Below are positions 21,871 to 33,603 of a stretch of DNA of 64,000 nucleotides, piece after piece. Source of the DNA: Malus domestica. Its lineage: Eukaryota > Streptophyta > Magnoliopsida > Rosales > Rosaceae. The notes beneath the pieces were generated by a model, which worked only from the letters and a program-made list of their open reading frames with translations, searched no databases and was not told where the DNA came from. The position numbers and the translations under genes were made by a program. Every line of letters begins with the position of its first letter. The stretch's first letter is position 1. The DNA lies in NCBI RefSeq assembly GCF_042453785.1, contig NC_091670.1, positions 35,041,501-35,105,500 of the forward strand. Reading direction: 5' to 3'.

Positions 21871-22585
21871 TCACGAACTCGCCGGAGTTCGTCGTCGGAA
21901 CCGGACATGCATGCACATGGGATGGCAAGGGTTAGGGCTTGAATAAAGGGTTCTAAAACTTCACAAATATACCCAAGAACTCACCTAGACGCACTGCAGC
22001 AGGTTTTGGGAAGAGATGGACCTCGAACTCGTCGGAGTTCATCGTCAGAGCTAGATTATTGACACAGAGAAAAACTGAGATCAAAACCCTTGAGTTTTGT
22101 CATAAAACCAACAAGCATAACCCAGAAATTTGAAGAAGGAACACAATCTTTACCTGGGTTCGAGTTTTAGAGCTTTGAAGCTCTCGGCTTCAATGGTATA
22201 AAAACCCACGGTGCTCAGATGGCGCATGCAAGGGTACCATTGAGTTCGTTAGGTCTCAAGGATTCCAAATATATGGTTTTTGGGGTTTGATTTGTGAAGG
22301 AAATGAGGTGAAAGTTAGAGAGAAGCTCTCGGAGCTTAGAGAGTGTGAGAAAGAGAGAGAAGAAACCGAAAGAAAGAGAGCTGTGAGATTCTGAGATGTG
22401 TTTCGGGCAGAGATGAAAGGAAAGAGGGATCTGAGAGCTGCCACATGGCAGTTTAAGATCAATAGCCTTTCTAGATCAAGGGTTAGGATTAAAAGAGAAT
22501 AAGGGACTAAATTGATAGAAAACAAATATGTTCTAGGAGAAAATAGAAATAGAATGAAAATATGGGGGTGGAGTTTAACACAAAT

Positions 22586-23057
22586 CATATATAAGTTTAC
22601 CATCAAACACATAATTGTGACAGAAGAGAAACTGTTAGATGCATGAATCCCCTAGGGCTGCTGCCTATTGGTTTCTTTTCCAAGGGTATATTATATATTT
22701 TGCAACTCACACGTTTGGTGACGCAACGCATTTCGATATATGGATCCCCTCGAATATCACTATCTAGGTGCCAAACGCATCCGGAGTTAATGGAATAGGA
22801 CCATCACTAGATCCCAATTGTAAACTTGTAAACCAAAACAAGTTGACAAAATACACCTTTCGATTTCGCATATCAATTAAAGTAACAGGAAAGTTCATGC
22901 ATACGTTAGTGACATTCCATAAAGGTCCATTGGTCAAATTGGAATCCAATATGCAATTTGGATTTCACTGTGGTTATATGTATCTACGCCCACCTAGAAG
23001 GGGATCATATTCCCTTATGATTTTTCAAAATTCGCAGAGTAAGATATTAAAATTCTA
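22586..23057. other. Unassigned region right of the solo LTR
   Basis: No element boundary or confident gene. A minus-strand stretch at about 22764-22960 stays open for 60 codons (ending DGPIPLTPDAFGT) and looks more protein-like than its surroundings, but I do not recognise it. Confidence 0.4.
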
Positions 23058-23462
23058 GTGTAGTCAATTAAAAGATTTTAAAGGATTTTAGAATTCATTC
23101 AAATCTAGTTGTAGTCAATTAAAGGATTTTAGAATCTTTAAAATCTAGGTGTAGTCAATTAAAAAATTTTAAAGAATTTTAAAATCCATCCAAATCTAAA
23201 TGTATTCAAAAAATTAAGATTTTGGAGGATTTTAATAAGTTGTGAATTTTGTGGGATTTGAAAGCCAAAAGTATATATAACCAAGACTAAAAAGAATCCA
23301 ACCTCACCCCCTAGGATTTCGAATCCTTCCCCCACAATCCACCACAATCCATTCAAATTCTTTAAAAATCCATATGAATTTTGTAGGAGTTTTTAATCCT
23401 CTTAAATCCTATCAAATCTATCCCTATTAAAATCCTTTAAAATCTTAGTTTGACTACACCCC
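23058..23462. mobile_element. TIR MITE with repeated gtgtagtcaatt motif
   Basis: The left side reads tgtagtcaattaaaagattt. The right end is its inverted counterpart (ttaaaatcttagtttgacta, then cacccc). The motif gtagtcaattaaa recurs at about 23060, 23111 and 23151, so the left arm is present in two or three tandem copies. The interior is AT-rich with repeated attttaaaggattttag blocks and no coding capacity. The superfamily was not established. Confidence 0.65.
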
Positions 23463-23479
23463 CTAAATATTGGCGTTTA

Positions 23480-24620
23480 CGGAACCATAGCAGGGATGAA
23501 GGAAGAAAACGAGCAGTTTGTTTTTAATTTTATTTTTTAGAGTTCTTTTTTAACATTTAACCTTACTAAAAATTCAAGTCTGCAAAACTGAAATATAAGC
23601 AAATTCATTCCTTACAACCTCAATGAATATTGCAAAGGTTCCAAAATCCAGAATAAAGGTAATTAAAAAGCATTTAATGTACACAAGTGTTGTCAAAGCA
23701 GCTACTAAAACATCTAATGTCTTCCAAAATGAACCAAAATCATCAAAAGTTCTTCAAATACATCCAAAACATGTCAACTTCTCACCCAAGCTGATCTGAA
23801 AGGGAAGGGTAAAAGAGTGAGCTATAAAGCCTAGTAAGTAACGATATCTGAAGCGCAATGATTCGAATGCACAATCAAAGGATTTGGATGCAAGAGTGGC
23901 AACACAATGAACACAAGAATTCAATGAATTAATAACAATACAAATAGCCTATGTAATTCCTCACTAGTAAATCCAATGAGAACTTATTCCCAGGTGGGCA
24001 CATGTGTCTTTATACCAACTGATCTGAGGTCCAGACACCGTCACAGAGAAGGCACAAACACTACGATTCAGACGAACTGAATCAACATGTGATGCTATTT
24101 GATGTTCGATTACAAACACTTAGAGCAATGAAACAAGGCAATGGTATCTGAATCAATCATCAAAACGAGGTTCAAATATCAGATGCAACCTAACTGAAAC
24201 AAAGGTCAATATCAAAGCAGCTCAGAGATTTAGAAACATAGAAACAAAGCAAACAACATACGGATACTTCCAGCTTCACTAAGCTTGAAACCATGAAATC
24301 AAACAGCTGAATTCCTAAGCTTAAAACAAATCTCTCACAAACTCTAACCTCTTAGTTTTGGTTCTAAAATAAGCAAATTGCGCTAAGAGAAGCAAAAGCT
24401 GGCACTAAAAAGGAGATAGCTTTCTTTAGGCAGGTGGTAGAAGGTTACTTTAGTTATGGTTTGCTTGTCAAGAGGTGACAGCTTACTTCAAGTGAAGATT
24501 TGCTTTAAGTAAGGTGACAACTTAACTTTATAGATGGTGTCTAGTTGTTGTGCTAAAATCTATCATTTGTCACCCAAATGTTTGACAAAATAGAGCCTCA
24601 GAAGAGCTGGGCTGTTACAA
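23480..24620 (-). other. Possible LTR or degraded element beside RNASEH2C
   Basis: The segment ends at 24617 with gctgggctgttaca, which on the minus strand is a plausible LTR start (TGTAACAGCCCAGC). A matching opposite terminus and target duplication could not be fixed. No coding sequence is seen. It may be a degraded solo LTR lying just downstream of RNASEH2C. Confidence 0.3.
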
Positions 24621-24952
24621 AAATAGCAAAGTTCTGATCTTTTTAGACCTTGCATCCCAAACTGCAGAAGAACAAAGCTGTTCATGAAGCCTTGGTACTC
24701 AACTCAAATGAGGTTTGTTCAAACCCAAAAAAGGAACTCCCAAGTGTTCCCAAATTGGTATTTTTTCTAAATTAGATTCTATTGCCAGTATATATAATAC
24801 AAGTCTATATGTTAATGTTACAACCTTACAAGCATTCAAAATACAAAAATGCTAATTTCTACCAAAGAGGTATTAAGTACTTTGACATTCCTGTCTTTTT
24901 TAGTACAAGAAAACGCGGGGGAAGAGATACAATGCTTCCTGCATTTCTTTAA

Positions 24953-27398
24953 TCAGTTCATCTTTTCCAATGCAGCTGATGCAGAAACCAAATCTCCGGG
25001 TGTTGCTGGTTCGTGCATCTGCAGCCATAAACAAATATCTGGTGTAAAGTGGCAGGAAGATTTCAGTTTCCTAAAAAGCAAAGACTTCATGGAACGTAAA
25101 TATTGGAAGCTAATCATGACAGTTCCAGATTAAATATGTACTGACAGATGACAGAGAAACAATAATACACGAAACCGAAACCAACAGACAACACACATGG
25201 CCATAGATTAATGTAACAAAGATTCATGAACCACCATATTGTGGGGAACAAACTTACAGATTTTGCTACAGAAAGCCAGTGAAAACAACGCAAGAATGCA
25301 TCATCCTGTGAAGGAAGGCTGTCGTGATTCCAATATGTGATGCTTTTGTATTTCGCATTCATCTCCCAACAGTTTGAGCTCCCATCTGAATTATTGGAAG
25401 CTTTTCTCTTGCCAAGACTCTTCTTCCCTAGAACAAATCCTGCAAAAGAAAATATTAGTAAACTGGAATTCTTTGAAAACTGAAAGAGAATTTAGTCATT
25501 TACACCATTTGGAAGCAATATATAAAGAGAACTCTTTTGTTGTCACACATATTTGTGTCTATGGCATCCATGTTTAGGTGCAGTACACTTGTAAATGTGT
25601 TGAAACAAAGTACATATATTATACATAAAAGAGGGGCTTAACATTTGAAGGGGAAAAATTACAAAAAATGAAATTTCCATGATATATACAACAAACTCCA
25701 TCTTGAACTAACAAGGGTTTCCCCCTTCCCATTAAAGCTCCAAATCATTATGCTCATTTTGCAACCCATGAAAATAGAGGCTAAGCCGTTAGCTCTTGAG
25801 GATAGACATCTCCCGATAGTAGCCTCTCCCGACCACACCCGTCTCCAAGTCCCTAAGAACTCTATTTCATTTTTGCTGAAGAAAGAGTATGGTAGAGGGA
25901 GGTGGTAACCACTGACATACAGCTCAATGGGTGGGATAAGTTATAAGACACAACAATAGTCACCACTAGGCACTAGCAAGACAAGAAACAATTGCTCGTC
26001 ATTTTCTCTGTTATATAAAAGTCCCACAGGTTAGCTCAAAATATCAAATGGTTAGACGGCCATGATTTGGTTATTGGCCTGTGGATTCGCTGGAGTGTTT
26101 TCTTTGGGGCCTAGTCTTTACTCCCATTTTCTCTAGTTTCTTCTTCATTTCTAAAATGCCTGTACATAACTTCATATTCAACTGCTTTTTGCTACCATAT
26201 CTAAATGTTAGCACATCCTCACTGCCTCTGGTTTTGAGAGACTACAGAAAGCAAATCAATATAGCAACAGCTGCAACACCAATCTGCCACCACTGCCTTG
26301 TAATACAGGCCCTAGCCTCAAGATTTCAAGATTCTAACGTATCATATGGCACAAGACAATTTCCGTCAAACGAGCACTATTCATTCCATCCACCAACACT
26401 AACATCAAATGTTTCCATGATAACATACAAACACAAACTCGAGCACTGTCTATTCCTCCTACTAATTTACCACACGATTTTCTTTCCGGGTCTCAATTCT
26501 CATTCCCACGCTCGATTCGATACCATGAAAACATCAGGTTCACCTTTGCTCCACAGTAAAGGTGCCGGCAGAACCCAACAACTTCCGCTCAAATGACAGA
26601 ATACACTATAAACTTGTGTACAAAAGGAAAAGGTTTGTCCATGGTGTTTCAAACATAACGCTGAACAACGAAAATTATTTATAATAAACGCATAGTAATA
26701 ACCGATTGTAAGGCCTAAAAGCAAGTAACAGAGAGATTACAGCACCAAGAAATTATGAGAGAAGCAAAATTTATCATTGACGAGGAAAGTGGATGAAATT
26801 TGGGTTCACCAATTAACGAGGGTAATGTTTACAATTTAAAACAAGTTGCTTATTTGACGAACTCAGACCCAAAGTTAGAGTCTTTACTTGCCACCATAAA
26901 AGTCCCAACTCTAAACATCAATACAGAAGCACCGAGGTCTAAATAAGCCGAAAAATGATGGAAGAAATCGATTAAGATAAGGGGCCACAACAACCACATT
27001 TCATACACTACAATAAAAAGGTACTGAATTTACTGACTGAACTACATTGACATACCGGAATACCCATCTGGAATCGGAATCGAGGCTCCTTGCAACTTCC
27101 TTCCTCTGAAATAAGCTTCCTGTGTTCTTAAACCCTCTGATTCGATTCCTTCAGCTCCAATAAAAAACCCATTACTCAGTTATGCCATGTAAATTGTATG
27201 TAAGAAAAAGAGGGAAGATTCTTTACCAGTTGATTTGGGTTTGAAGTATTGGGAGACGGAGGAAGGGCCATTGAATTTGATGGAGCAGGGGAGGAGGTGC
27301 ACCTGACCACTCAAGTCCACCACTCTTTCTTCTTCTCCCTGTGACTCTCCGTTTCCATTTCTTCTCAGAACTATGCTGCCTTGGGTGCCCTGCTCCAT
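24953..27398 (-). CDS. RNASEH2C: Ribonuclease H2 subunit C, four exons, 172 aa
   Basis: Exons 27227-27398, 27056-27154, 25258-25439 and 24953-25018 (minus strand) join in frame. RNase H2C is a non-catalytic subunit of the nuclear heterotrimer that removes ribonucleotides from DNA and degrades RNA:DNA hybrids. Exon 1 has VHLLPCSIKFNGPSSVSQYF. Exon 2 has EAYFRGRKLQGASIPIPDGY. Exon 3 starts GFVLGKKSLGKRKAS and has YWNHDSLPSQDDAFLR followed by FHWLSVAK. Exon 4 is MHEPATPGDLVSASAALEKM. All are typical of the plant protein. The ATG at 27396-27398 is chosen because the frame upstream offers only a TTG. Intron 2 (25440-27055) is long and holds no recognised gene. Nothing suggests inactivation. Confidence 0.9.
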
Positions 27399-27599
27399 TT
27401 GATTTGCCCCCAAATTTGTTCAGATAAAACCCTAATTTCTGTATCAGTGTTTCAGTCTCTCTAGTTTTGCTTTCTTCAAAATTTGGCCACACATGGGCCA
27501 CCTTTCCCGCGCTTTTTCAATCTTGGGTTACGATTTGGTCCAAAGTGATTATAATTAGGCCCAGCGCAACCCCATGTCTTGGGTTTTTATATATCTAGG

Positions 27600-27778
27600 T
27601 TTTTATTTTTTTTTTAACAAATGATATTATTTATACTAAATGAATGGAGGAGTAGATTAAGTTTTACAATAAACTAGCAAATAATGTGGTTCAAATTCAC
27701 CTTTTATGAGAATCAAACATAAGACCTCTCACTTACTAGTGAAGAGAAATATCACTAGACCGTAGGACTAAGTGACAT
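27600..27778 (-). mobile_element. tRNA-derived SINE
   Basis: On the minus strand the head reads gtctagtgatatttctcttc (box-A-like) and then gtcttatgtttgattctc (box-B-like). A body containing gaatttgaaccacattatt follows, ending in an A-rich tail (gttaaaaaaaaaataaaaa). This layout matches dicot tRNA-related SINEs. The box B is degenerate, so the copy is probably inactive. It lies between RNASEH2C and a Harbinger element. No clear target duplication was identified. Confidence 0.7.
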
Positions 27779-27845
27779 ATAATGTAGGGCTATTAAGTTC
27801 ATTTTTTTAAGTAGGAATTCTTCTTTTTTATATCTTATTTTGTTA

Positions 27846-29851
27846 GACCATCTCCAACCCTTGGGCTAAAAGCCAAATTTTTTAGCCCGGAAAATTTGGC
27901 TTTTAGCCCAGAAACATCTTTTCTGCTCCAACTCTTCTGGCTTAAAATTTTAGCCCAGAATTATTAAAAAATGAACTTAGGCTAATTTTTTTCTTAAATC
28001 ATTTTTTTTTAAATAAATATGTAGACTATTGTAAATTAATTTTATGAACATTTTAATCTAAAAAAAAATTTAAATTCCGATAAATATTGAAAAATCATTA
28101 AATTTTTCACAAAGTGTGGAATAATAAGTACAATAATTATTGAAGACATCTAGATTAAATAGAAACAATAATTAATAAGACATAAATTTAATAAAGTACA
28201 TAAACCACATAATAAACAACATAAACTTAATACAAACAACAATTAATAAATTTAATTAACATAATTCATACACTACATAAACTTAACAATCATATTCACC
28301 ATCTTCGCTTGGTGATGGACTTTGTTGAAATGTTGGGATATAGAGTTCAGAGGATTCATCATCTTGAAACATACTCCTTGAGGCAGACTTTCGCATAATT
28401 TCCTTTTGCTTATCATGTAAGAACTTCTTCCTTTCTGGAGTGTATTTGCTGAGGTCATTCATCATGAATTCAATTTCAAACCTATTTTCCTCCCTATCCG
28501 AGATTTCCTTCATTTGCAAATGCATTCGGGCCGCTTCTTCTTGGCGAGCGCTATGAGTTCCGTGCAATTTTGCAATTCCGGTAGCAAAGTCTCCACTCGT
28601 CGAATCTTGGGACTTCCCTTTTCTCTTTGCTTCCTTTTGCTTATCTCTTCCTAGGGGCCTTGGTAAAGAAGGAGATAGGGTCATTTCATCGACACCTTCA
28701 TCGACACCTTCATTTCTCGGTGCGGCTTCACGTTGAAATAATCTTCCCCATTGTTGGTTTGCATCGGTTGCCCACCTCGGACAATCCTTGAGGACGTCCC
28801 AAGCATGTTGCAACTTAAAAACTTGATTTTTTGGTGTTACTCTTGTCTTGTAAATTTCCATTGCTTTGTCACCCTATGCAAAAAATACATAAAAATAATT
28901 AGTTGCAAAATAATATTATGTACATGACAAATAAAATATCAAGAAAAAAACTCACAATTTCTATGGCGCTCCTTCCACTAGGCATGTCAATCATGGCTCT
29001 CTCCAAGCTTCCCTTCCATAAAGTGCATGCTTTGTTGATAGTCTTCCACCGATCATAAACACCACCACCGTCCCGCCCTCCGCCGTTGCAGTTTTCTTGA
29101 AACTTTGCAATGATTTTATCCCACAAAACCTTTTTATTTTGATTTGTGCCAACTGCACCATCTTCGCTAACAGAAACCCATGCCAAGCATAAAGCAACAT
29201 CTTCCTCACAAGTCCAATTAGGACCTCTAACATGCTCTCTTGCCATGTTGAACAATTTGGAAATGGAAAGAAATGGTAGAAAGATAAATTGGAAGAATTA
29301 TAGGAGAAAATTGAGTTTTGTGTGGATGTTTGAACAAATACATAGGTATTTATAGAGTTTTTGGGTGAATTTTGAGTTAAATAATTTTTTTTAATTATTT
29401 TAGCCGTTGGATTTAAATTTGGGCCGTTAGATCTTTTTTTTACCGTTAGATTTGATTATATTTAATCTCAACCGTTGGATTCAATGTATTTTAAAATAAC
29501 ATATTTTTTAAAAATGAAATTTGAATCTGGACCATTGGATCAACCAACAGTCCTTAAATGTTGGCCATTTGATTTTGAAAAGAGCCGTTGGGCTCGGGTG
29601 AGTGGCTGACAAGGCCCTGACACTGGGCCCCCTTCTTGTCGGGCTTCGGTTGCAACTTGCCCGCGTGGAGCGCGTGCGCGAGTCCACGGGCCGAGAGTGG
29701 CCCAAAACGGGGCAAGTCCACGAGTTTGGGGGGGAATTTGGCCCAACTTTAGCATTCCCCTTTTAGCCCAATATTTTAGCTTGGGTTGGGGGGTGTTTGG
29801 GGGGAATTTTGGGCTAACAATTTGGCTTTTAGCCCAGGTTTGGAGTTGGCC
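27846..29851 (-). mobile_element. PIF/Harbinger-type element carrying only ORF1
   Basis: Terminal inverted repeats of about 40 bp: the left reads gaccatctccaacccttggg then ctaaaagccaaatt, and the right is its inverted form (ggcttttagcccaggtttgg then agttggcc). The 3-bp target repeat tta is at 27843-27845 and 29852-29854, the hallmark of PIF/Harbinger. The 2-kb body encodes a Myb/SANT-like ORF1 protein but no DDE transposase. The element would depend on a transposase supplied elsewhere. Confidence 0.85.
28283..29246 (-). CDS. Harbinger ORF1, Myb/SANT-like DNA-binding protein, two exons, 293 aa
   Basis: Exons 28956-29246 and 28283-28873 (minus strand) join in phase 0 through a gtgagt donor and a tag acceptor. 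The N-terminus MAREHVRGPNWTCEEDVALC with VYDRWKTINKACTLWKGSLE is the trihelix/Myb-like domain of Harbinger ORF1 proteins. The middle has FKLQHAWDVLKDCPRW. The C-terminal half is charged and helical (RQEEAARMHLQMKEI) as in the NAM-associated C-terminal domain often attached to such proteins. ORF1 binds the element and helps bring transposase into the nucleus. The ATG is at 29244-29246. Both exons are open, so the protein may be expressible although no transposase lies alongside. Confidence 0.8.
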
Positions 29852-29854
29852 TTA

Positions 29855-30861
29855 TGCAAGCAATAGCGGAACGGAGGGAGAATCTAACATAAGACTTTAA
29901 GTACAGAGATAAATGCTCTTAAGTCTTGACTTGAGCTAAACCTAGTAATTTTGATTACACCAAATTTTTTTCTAGACACCCTTGTTTCTCTTTGGCGTCT
30001 ATGCTAGTGCTAGTTTTCGGACACCCAAAATTAAATAAGAAACTGCCAAAAATACCTCTCACAGCCTCAAGTGAAGTGATTTAATTATTTATTTTTATTC
30101 AAGTGATATTCTAATTTAATCGTAGCTCTCTATCTTTGAGAGACTCTTTCACCCATTAAGGTTGTGATCCTTTAAGCTAGTTATACATCTTCTCTCTGTC
30201 TCTCTCACACATGTATAACACTGTTTTCTTTTACCTGTTTTTCGCACAAGGAAGATTTCGGAGACAAGATTCTCAACTTAGTAGGTTCAATATAACAGGT
30301 TTATCAAAGAAACCTTAACCCATAGAGAGAGACATCCCTAAGTTTGTCCACTGTCAATATCTTCATTAAATTGTCACGTGAACGATCACGTGACCGTCTT
30401 TTTAAGGGTAATTATTATCAAACCAACTCCTTCAATTAACAAACATATTGATAAATTTTTCATGAAATGACCAAAATAATTTATGATGAACAAACTAGGA
30501 GACCACTTATGTCAATTTGCATTGTCAACGACCAAAGTAAAAAGTTGTGTCAATCTCAAAGACTATTTTGGCTAAAAGGCCTTTATATCAGCACATCAAA
30601 AGAAAACGTTCCCATTTGTATCACAATGTACTGCGAGCATAGATATTGGTGATCGAAAAGAAAATAAAAACTGGTGTTTACAACATCAAAATCTGAGTAC
30701 ATGGTCAAAAATTTCCAAAACTTCTTCCTGCAAATCCATTAGATTATTTTCCTCCTCCACAGTGTGGATGCCTGAAATGCCTCCCGGAGTCCCGACTGCT
30801 ATTTCCATCCAAGAAACACTCACCAATACCTTAGAAATACGTACACCTCGTATTGTGACAA
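29855..30861. other. Intergenic region downstream of RCL1
   Basis: AT-rich DNA that will include the RCL1 3' untranslated region. I see no gene, RNA or element boundary. Confidence 0.6.
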
Positions 30862-33603
30862 TCATGAGATCCTTCTCGACAGGTTCCTTAACCCAGAGCC
30901 AACGCATTTAAGTATAACAGTCCCTGTGGATGGGTCGGGCTTAATGACAAATTTAACACCGAGAAAGTCTTTGATGTTTCTGAGTGTTTCTATCCCATAA
31001 GGAGAGAGCTTTCCAACACGAACCTTTGAAACATCTTGTGGACATAGTGCACAGAGAAGAAACAACAAGCCCTACAAGCCAAAATGACAGCAAACTATCA
31101 GGGATCGACAGAATTCACAAAGGAGCAAAAAGGGAACCTGCAATCGAATACCGTATGAATTTCTTATAAGGGCCTTAGGGCGCACCCTATTTGTTATAAG
31201 AATGCCTTTTAGTAATTTTACCACTGTCATGGAACAAGCTGGAAACAAAACAAAATTATCATACTTGCATCATTTGATTTTAGGACTACCTTTAGATCAA
31301 CATTAAATTGTATTTTGGGAATACTATATGGATCAACATCACAAAATTCATCTATAAACAAGACCCAATTTTCCTTTTCCTGTTTTACGGAAAAGAATTC
31401 CATGTCAAATTGTGAATAAAAGCAACATGATTAAAGATCAGAGACAGAGGATGAACATCATGATAATCGGTACAGACACACACATATATTGACAGAAAAT
31501 GTCTTCAATATAAATTTGATTAAATTTACGATATGGCTGAATATTAATGAGCATGCACTAACAATCTAAGATCAATAAAAATTGAAAGCAAACTCAGCCG
31601 GTATGGAAGAAGTACAATACATCAAACCACGAACCTGATGTGTTGAATCTACCACTCCACCCTGCTCAATCTCCCCAAGCAGAACATTAGCCATTTTCAC
31701 ACCAACATCCTCTGGAGGCATAAGATCTTTCTTCTCCTCATCTTCAAGTTCAACTGTTTCTTCCCCTCGAGAATAAGAAATTGCTGTATCAGCAGAGATA
31801 CAGCAACCAGAAGTTGTTTCCGCAACCAGTGAAATTCCATAACCAGGTGAACTGCCATAAGATCATTATTGTCTACATGAGCCTAAGTGTTGCTAACACT
31901 TAAATATAACCAAACCTCATAACAAAATAAAGAAATACTTCAAACTTCTAAAATGTATCTCCTATGGAAAAAATATAATGATATTTAGTAAAAAATGAGA
32001 ATATACAGTCCAGCTTGTGCGCCACTTCTATGGTCAGTAAATATGTGAACATCTGGGAGTAAGAGATTAAAGATTCCACGAGCAGCATACACCATGGTAT
32101 TTTCAAACTGTGTGGACACTCTTGTTGAGAACGTAACCCCTCTAATCCTCTTAACCATCCCCTCATCAGTCCAGTTTACTGCCTGTAGAGCAAAACACAT
32201 AAACAATAACAAATCCAAAACCCGAAAAACTGGTGAAAAACATATATAGTATCTCATAAGTATCAGAAACTCACAGTTAGACTTTGAACAATTGGGATTG
32301 ACAAAAACACTTCACCGCCACCTTGAGGAGCAGATCCACGACTCTGTATTTTAAGGTCTAGCCCTTCTGAGGGAACTCCAAAGTGTTTTAACATGGGTAA
32401 GGTAGTGGACCGGAATGTATCAACAGATGGGTCCTTGGGATCATTTGTAATTCCTAAAAAAAAATTATGAGACTCACATAAAGTGGCAGAACCTTCTTAA
32501 AGCTCAAATCAACAACCACAAAAGATGTACTGTGCTCTATCTACTAGCATATGGTCAGGGGAACCCTTTTTTCGGTTACTGATTGGGGTCAAGTCATTCG
32601 TTTATAAGTAGAAACGTAAATAGTCAATATACAAAACAGAATAGAGAGATTTTAAAACTATCAGAAATTAGCTTTTCTGTTCCCATATTGATCTTGACTC
32701 AATATTAAGGCCAGTACCAAAAACCTCAAGGAATTGTCTTGAAAAAATAGATAACTGGCAGTATCGGGAGATCATTCATAAAAGAAAAACATGACGTTAG
32801 ATCATGAAAATGTTCTAAAATTCATGTTCCTTACTTGGACCAAAACCAGAACCTTGGTCTGTGACTCAATATTAAAACAGTAACAAAAACCTCAAGGGAT
32901 TGTCTTTAAAAATTAGATAACTGGCAGTACCGGGAGATCATTCATAACAGAAAAACATGATGTTAAAGCATGAAAATGTTCTAAAATTCATGTTCCTTAC
33001 TTTGACCAAAACCAGAACCTTGATTGGGGCATTAATTCTACAACACCAATAAAAAAGCTGCACACAAAAGTAAACAAAAACGCAGAGAAGATTCGCAACA
33101 ACGAAAGCAGTTACCTTTAAGCGTAATGGTAAGCGGCTTTTTGGCAAAGAGACCAAGCACAATCAATGGCTCCAAGAAATACCCAATCGCCCGACTGAGC
33201 CCGCAGTCGTGCAACAAATTCCTCCCACCCATCACTATCCCCGGCTTGAACTTCAATTTCGTACCTGCCCACAAACCCAAACACAAATTCTCAAAAACCC
33301 TAAAACCCTAAACCCCGAAACAAAATTGGAACCTCAACTTTTCGCTAAATTCGAAAAAAAACATGTTCTTTGTGATTGGAATCAACTAGTAAGAGTACCA
33401 GTCTCGTTGATTTCGACGACGCAGTCATCGGAGACCTTCTCGAGGAGGCGGAGGAAGGAGACCTCGTGGGGGCGGAGGCCGGGCCATGTCTCCTCTGCGC
33501 GAATGTCCTCGATAAGAACCGGTGTGGACGCAAGCGCCGCCAGTACGAGTCGCTGTCTTAGGTTTTGGCTTCCGGTTAGCTTCTTGTAGCTTATCTTCCC
33601 CAT
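30862..33603 (-). CDS. RCL1: RCL1, RNA 3'-terminal phosphate cyclase-like protein, six exons, 378 aa
   Basis: Exons 33399-33603, 33115-33264, 32275-32453, 32007-32182, 31635-31851 and 30862-31071 (minus strand) join in frame. RCL1 acts with BMS1 in the nucleolar small-subunit processome during early 18S rRNA processing. It has the cyclase fold but not its activity. Typical stretches: MGKISYKKLTGSQNLRQRLV; RPHEVSFLRLLEKVSDDCVV; KFKPGIVMGGRNLLHDCGLS; GYFLEPLIVLGLFAKKPLTI; SRGSAPQGGGEVFLSIPIVQ; FTDHRSGAQAG; SPGYGISLVAETTSGCYIS; LCPQDVSKVRVGKLSP. The last exon ends NLSRRIS with TGA at 30862-30864. The length is normal for the family. Exon 4 joins as GAQAGLSPGYG where many relatives have Lys instead of Leu. 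A composite LINE tail begins only 178 bp upstream of the ATG. Confidence 0.93.
32695..33022. repeat. Tandem 167-bp duplication in an RCL1 intron
   Basis: A block starting tgactcaatattaa at 32695 is repeated starting at 32862. Both copies contain agataactggcagta, gggagatcattcata and catgttccttactt. The copies differ at several positions. It lies in the intron between RCL1 exons 2 and 3 and does not alter coding sequence. Confidence 0.85.

Larger units (their letters stand above)
15503..22580 (-). mobile_element. Solo LTR (about 2.27 kb) split by a Copia element
   Basis: In sense orientation (minus strand) the LTR starts TGTTAAACTCCACCCCC at 22580 and ends GGTCGGGGCGTGTCA at 15503. Both sides carry the 5-bp repeat caaat (15498-15502 and 22581-22585). 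Removing the Copia element and its duplicated target leaves about 2265 bp with no internal domain or partner LTR, hence a solo LTR. It is related to the LTR at 768-2915 in opposite orientation, clearest between 15503-15666 plus 20480-20660 here and 2620-2915 there. The U3-like part contains a compound AC/TA microsatellite. Confidence 0.85.

Noticed and set aside
21417..21935. Overlapping open frames of 150-163 codons on both strands
   Set aside because: They translate AC and TA dinucleotide runs into monotonous Cys/Val/Tyr/Ile or His/Thr peptides and have no codon structure.
15503..24617. Extending the reverse solo LTR to the gctgttaca at 24617
   Set aside because: The terminus at 22580 gives an exact caaat target repeat and a length close to the sister LTR. 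The 24617 end gives a mismatched repeat and an improbable length.
26081..26596. 171-codon + strand frame
   Set aside because: It lies in RNASEH2C intron 2, opposite to the gene. The translation matches no family I know and looks like intronic sequence open by chance.
33209..33589. 126-codon + strand frame over RCL1 exons 1 and 2
   Set aside because: It is antisense to well-supported RCL1 exons and spans an intron.
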